DNA of 33,044 bases from Thermodesulfobacteriota bacterium (GTDB lineage Bacteria > Desulfobacterota > WTBG01 > CAIYCZ01 > CAIRTM01), in the NCBI GenBank assembly GCA_028282925.1, contig JANQGV010000320.1:1-33044 (forward strand), in the 5' to 3' direction. The notes below the pieces were generated by a model that was given only the letters and a program-made list of their open reading frames with translations, was not told the DNA's origin and did not search any database. The position numbers were made by a program, and so were the translations under genes. Of this stretch, positions 30,679 through 33,044 are shown in pieces. Within the stretch, counting starts at the first letter, position 1, and each line of letters starts with the position of its first letter.

Positions 30679-33044
30679 TTAAAACAGGCCGAATCCGATA
30701 GCGCGTGTACTGACCGGGCCGTGCTCGGTGGCTGTGCCGTTCAGGTCGATGTCTTTCAGTTTGTAGAAGTAGGTGCCGCCGATCTTCACATCCCGGTCGA
30801 TAAAGCTGTATGAGGCCCCTTCGGTTGCCGACCCTTTTGCCGGTATGATGGAAGCATTAATTTTTACGTAGTCGCCGTTCGCGGCATCGGCACGATAGAT
30901 GTTGAAGCCGGCGTTGTCTATTTCAGCATCGGTAGACCATTCCAGGGTTACTTTGTTCCAGGCGCCTTTGGCGCTGAAACCGGCAAGCTCAATCAGCACA
31001 ACCTCTGAACAGATACAGTTCTTGCATTCATAGCCCGGGGCACAGTCGCCCAAACCGGGTTCGCCGCATTCTTCACCGGCATCAACAATGCCGTTGCCGC
31101 ATTCAGGAGTATACACACACTGGCACCCTTCACAGGATTCACCTGTTCCGGTACAGTCAATGCCCACTTCACACTCTTCACCCGGATCGAGGGTTCCGTC
31201 GCCGCAGACGGATTCGGTTACGAGCCGGAAAATCTTGGCTCCGCCCAGGCCCTGGGGTGTTGAGCTGGCCCCCTTGCTGCCGGAAACATACACAGTGCCG
31301 CCGAAATCGGCAAAGCCTTCAAAGATAACAATGTCGCCGTCACCGAACCCGTCATCGGTAATGGTGTTCCAGATGATGCCGTCGGGGGTGCTGCGCAGTG
31401 AGCAGCCCGGGGGCGGAGTTGCACCGTATTCAGGTATATAAATGGTAACATCGCCGGTGTACATGAGATCGCTTGCGTACGGGAACATGTTGATGGCTAT
31501 GTTGTTATACCCCCAGTTGGCGAAGTTCGCCAGACCGTCAAAGCCTTCAGGAATAGCGGAAGTGCCGCCGACGCTGTGCTTCCACATGTCGCCGCCACCG
31601 GTGTCGGTATCGGCGGAGCCTGCCTCATTGCTGTAGAGAACCCGGATACCGCCCAGGGAGTTGATGCCGACGATCAGCTTGGAATCGAAGGTTGCCAGGT
31701 TCCAGGGCATAAAGTTGCCGGAGCTCATGGTGCAACCCATACCGTCTCCGAAACCGTTTTCGTTGGTGCCGGTGTCGTTTCCATCCACGTCAACGTCAAC
31801 AATCAGCTCCCAGCCTGTGGGGGTAAGTACTGCCATGCGTGAGCAACTGCCTTTGTCGCCGCTGGTGCCGGTGCCGCCGGCATACAGTTTGCCGTCGAAT
31901 ACGGTCAGGTTGGTAATACTGCTGGATATCGGTTTTAAGCCGTCAGGGTAGGCCGTTCCATCGGTATGGTAGTTGCCGAAGCTGTTGGCCGGCAAGGTTA
32001 CCGTCCAGTTGTCGCCGTCCGCGGTATACCATACCTGGGCGCCGAACTCGTAGTTAAGGCCCGTGCTCACGTAGAGCTTACCGTCGAATATATCCATGTC
32101 GGTGATGGTCTTGTTCCATGGTTCACCGAAACCGCTCTCATCGTAGCCCGTACCGATTTCGTAAGAATCGCCAACTACAATTGCCCCCAGGGTGTAGGAG
32201 TACATGGGGTAGGGGTTGCTGTAATTTTTTGCGGCGCAGATGGTAAACTCGCTTTCGCTTGCCGGGTCAGCACCGGTTCCGGCCGAATCGTTTTGCTGAA
32301 TGGTGAGGGTATCCGCGGTGTTGGAAATGATCTTGAACTTGCGGTATAAGCCGTCGCCCGAAGTGATTTCAAGCACGCCGCCGGCCCATTCATCCGGTAC
32401 CCAGGTTTTGGTGGAGTCGGTAATCCGGGAGGTTTTGGCGGAATCGGCATCGGCACAGTCGCTGATTGCAGTTATGCTGCCGCTTTCCTCGGTGTCGAAT
32501 TTGGAGGAAATAACCGGTTCCCACTCGGTACCGTCGAAGCGCCAGATTTCGCAGCCGGTGGAGCCCAGGTAGCTTCCCTGGAGCCCGGAGGAGATTCCGA
32601 AGTAGAGCTTGCCGTCAAAAACGATCATACGGCCCCAAACATTGTTGAGCCAGGGGTTGCCGTACACACCGTTTTCCACGCCCCCGGGAAACAGAACCTG
32701 TTCCCAGCCGGTGCCGGTGGTGCGCCATACTTCAGCGCCTTCGGCCTGGTTGCGGGTCATGGCATAGAGGCGGTTCTGGTATTCCGTCATGGCAACCACC
32801 GAGAAGTTGTTGGAAGCGGAACCGGCCGGGTTGTCGAAACCTTCAAAGTTGACCCGTTCCCACTCTGATCCGTCAACGTTTGCTGTAACCGTTTCAAGGG
32901 TTGCAGGTATGTTTGTTGCGGACGGTGAAAGTGCATCCAGGAAGTAGACGGTATACATGGCGATCCGGTATGTCTGTTGATCGCGGGTGATGTCTGCAGG
33001 GCTGTCTACCGGAACGGGCTGTACATACGAATGGTCTGAAGCAT
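30679..33044 (-). CDS. Large exported protein with Cys-rich repeats and Fn3-like tail (partial, truncated at right edge)
   Basis: About 788 residues are visible. The frame has no stop between the first internal ATG (32958) and the window edge, so the start is outside. The amino part has repeated DGKLY-type strands (FDGKLYFGIS, FDGKLYVSTG, FDGKLYAGGT), suggesting a beta-propeller. Two DUF4215/Myxococcus-type Cys-rich repeats follow (CGDGTLDPGEECE and CGNGIVDAGEECG). The final 105 residues form the Fn3-like module (LIELAGFSAKGAWNKVTLEW, GFNIYRADAANGDYVKIN). This is the same module found in 14342, 15773 and 19254, about 10 kb away. Probably a surface protein. Confidence 0.8.
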   Translation of the reverse strand, partial: ASDHSYVQPVPVDSPADITRDQQTYRIAMYTVYFLDALSPSATNIPATLETVTANVDGSEWERVNFEGFDNPAGSASNNFSVVAMTEYQNRLYAMTRNQAEGAEVWRTTGTGWEQVLFPGGVENGVYGNPWLNNVWGRMIVFDGKLYFGISSGLQGSYLGSTGCEIWRFDGTEWEPVISSKFDTEESGSITAISDCADADSAKTSRITDSTKTWVPDEWAGGVLEITSGDGLYRKFKIISNTADTLTIQQNDSAGTGADPASESEFTICAAKNYSNPYPMYSYTLGAIVVGDSYEIGTGYDESGFGEPWNKTITDMDIFDGKLYVSTGLNYEFGAQVWYTADGDNWTVTLPANSFGNYHTDGTAYPDGLKPISSSITNLTVFDGKLYAGGTGTSGDKGSCSRMAVLTPTGWELIVDVDVDGNDTGTNENGFGDGMGCTMSSGNFMPWNLATFDSKLIVGINSLGGIRVLYSNEAGSADTDTGGGDMWKHSVGGTSAIPEGFDGLANFANWGYNNIAINMFPYASDLMYTGDVTIYIPEYGATPPPGCSLRSTPDGIIWNTITDDGFGDGDIVIFEGFADFGGTVYVSGSKGASSTPQGLGGAKIFRLVTESVCGDGTLDPGEECEVGIDCTGTGESCEGCQCVYTPECGNGIVDAGEECGEPGLGDCAPGYECKNCICSEVVLIELAGFSAKGAWNKVTLEWSTDAEIDNAGFNIYRADAANGDYVKINASIIPAKGSATEGASYSFIDRDVKIGGTYFYKLKDIDLNGTATEHGPVSTRAIGFGLF

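Overview
The window looks like a piece of chromosome from a Gram-negative bacterium, most plausibly a Desulfobacterota ('Deltaproteobacteria') relative. This is inferred from gene content: many lipoproteins and signal-peptide proteins, a CxxCH heme-type insert, TSP3, DUF1566 and Myxococcus-type Cys-rich repeats, DNRLRE proteins, CFI-box-type C-terminal domains, and strong GGAG Shine-Dalgarno sites. No rRNA, tRNA, transposase or CRISPR array was seen, so the placement is not certain.

Layout. 1-6258 is a run of minus-strand genes: a small membrane-anchored protein, a small membrane protein, a homocysteine S-methyltransferase-like enzyme, a class C beta-lactamase-like serine hydrolase, a BaiN/HI0933-type flavoprotein, an NTF2-like secreted protein and a short secretin-like protein. 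6500-8566 is a subtilisin-type (S8) lipoprotein protease. It faces a TSP3-repeat exported protein (8677-9699). 9952-11577 is a Kef-type cation/proton antiporter, followed by about 600 bp of palindromic and dispersed repeats.

12275-25090 is the core of interest: nine exported proteins, almost all on the plus strand, plus one small lipoprotein. They recombine a few modules: DNRLRE (CBM96-like) beta domains, calcineurin-like phosphoesterase domains, Thr-rich linkers, and two alternative C-terminal modules of about 80-145 residues. One module is fibronectin-III-like (14342, 15773, 19254 and again in the edge gene 30679). The other resembles the CFI-box-CTERM domain (12275, 13135, 17407, 23132, 24317). 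The neighbouring paralogs at 15773 and 17407 share two DNRLRE domains but end in different modules. The gene at 19254 has a two-CxxCH insert inside its DNRLRE domain and continues into a phosphoesterase. Genes 17407-24010 are closely spaced and look like one operon.

25165-33044 holds a small Gly-rich exported protein, a DUF1566 lipoprotein with a Pro/Cys tail, an SDR oxidoreductase, a small membrane protein, a likely prepilin remnant, a three-gene lipoprotein operon, and a large exported protein truncated by the right edge (Cys-rich repeats plus Fn3-like C-terminus). Taken together, the region appears to be a surface or periplasmic protein factory. The shared tails may be sorting or anchoring signals; this is inference. 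The machinery that would read them is not in the window.
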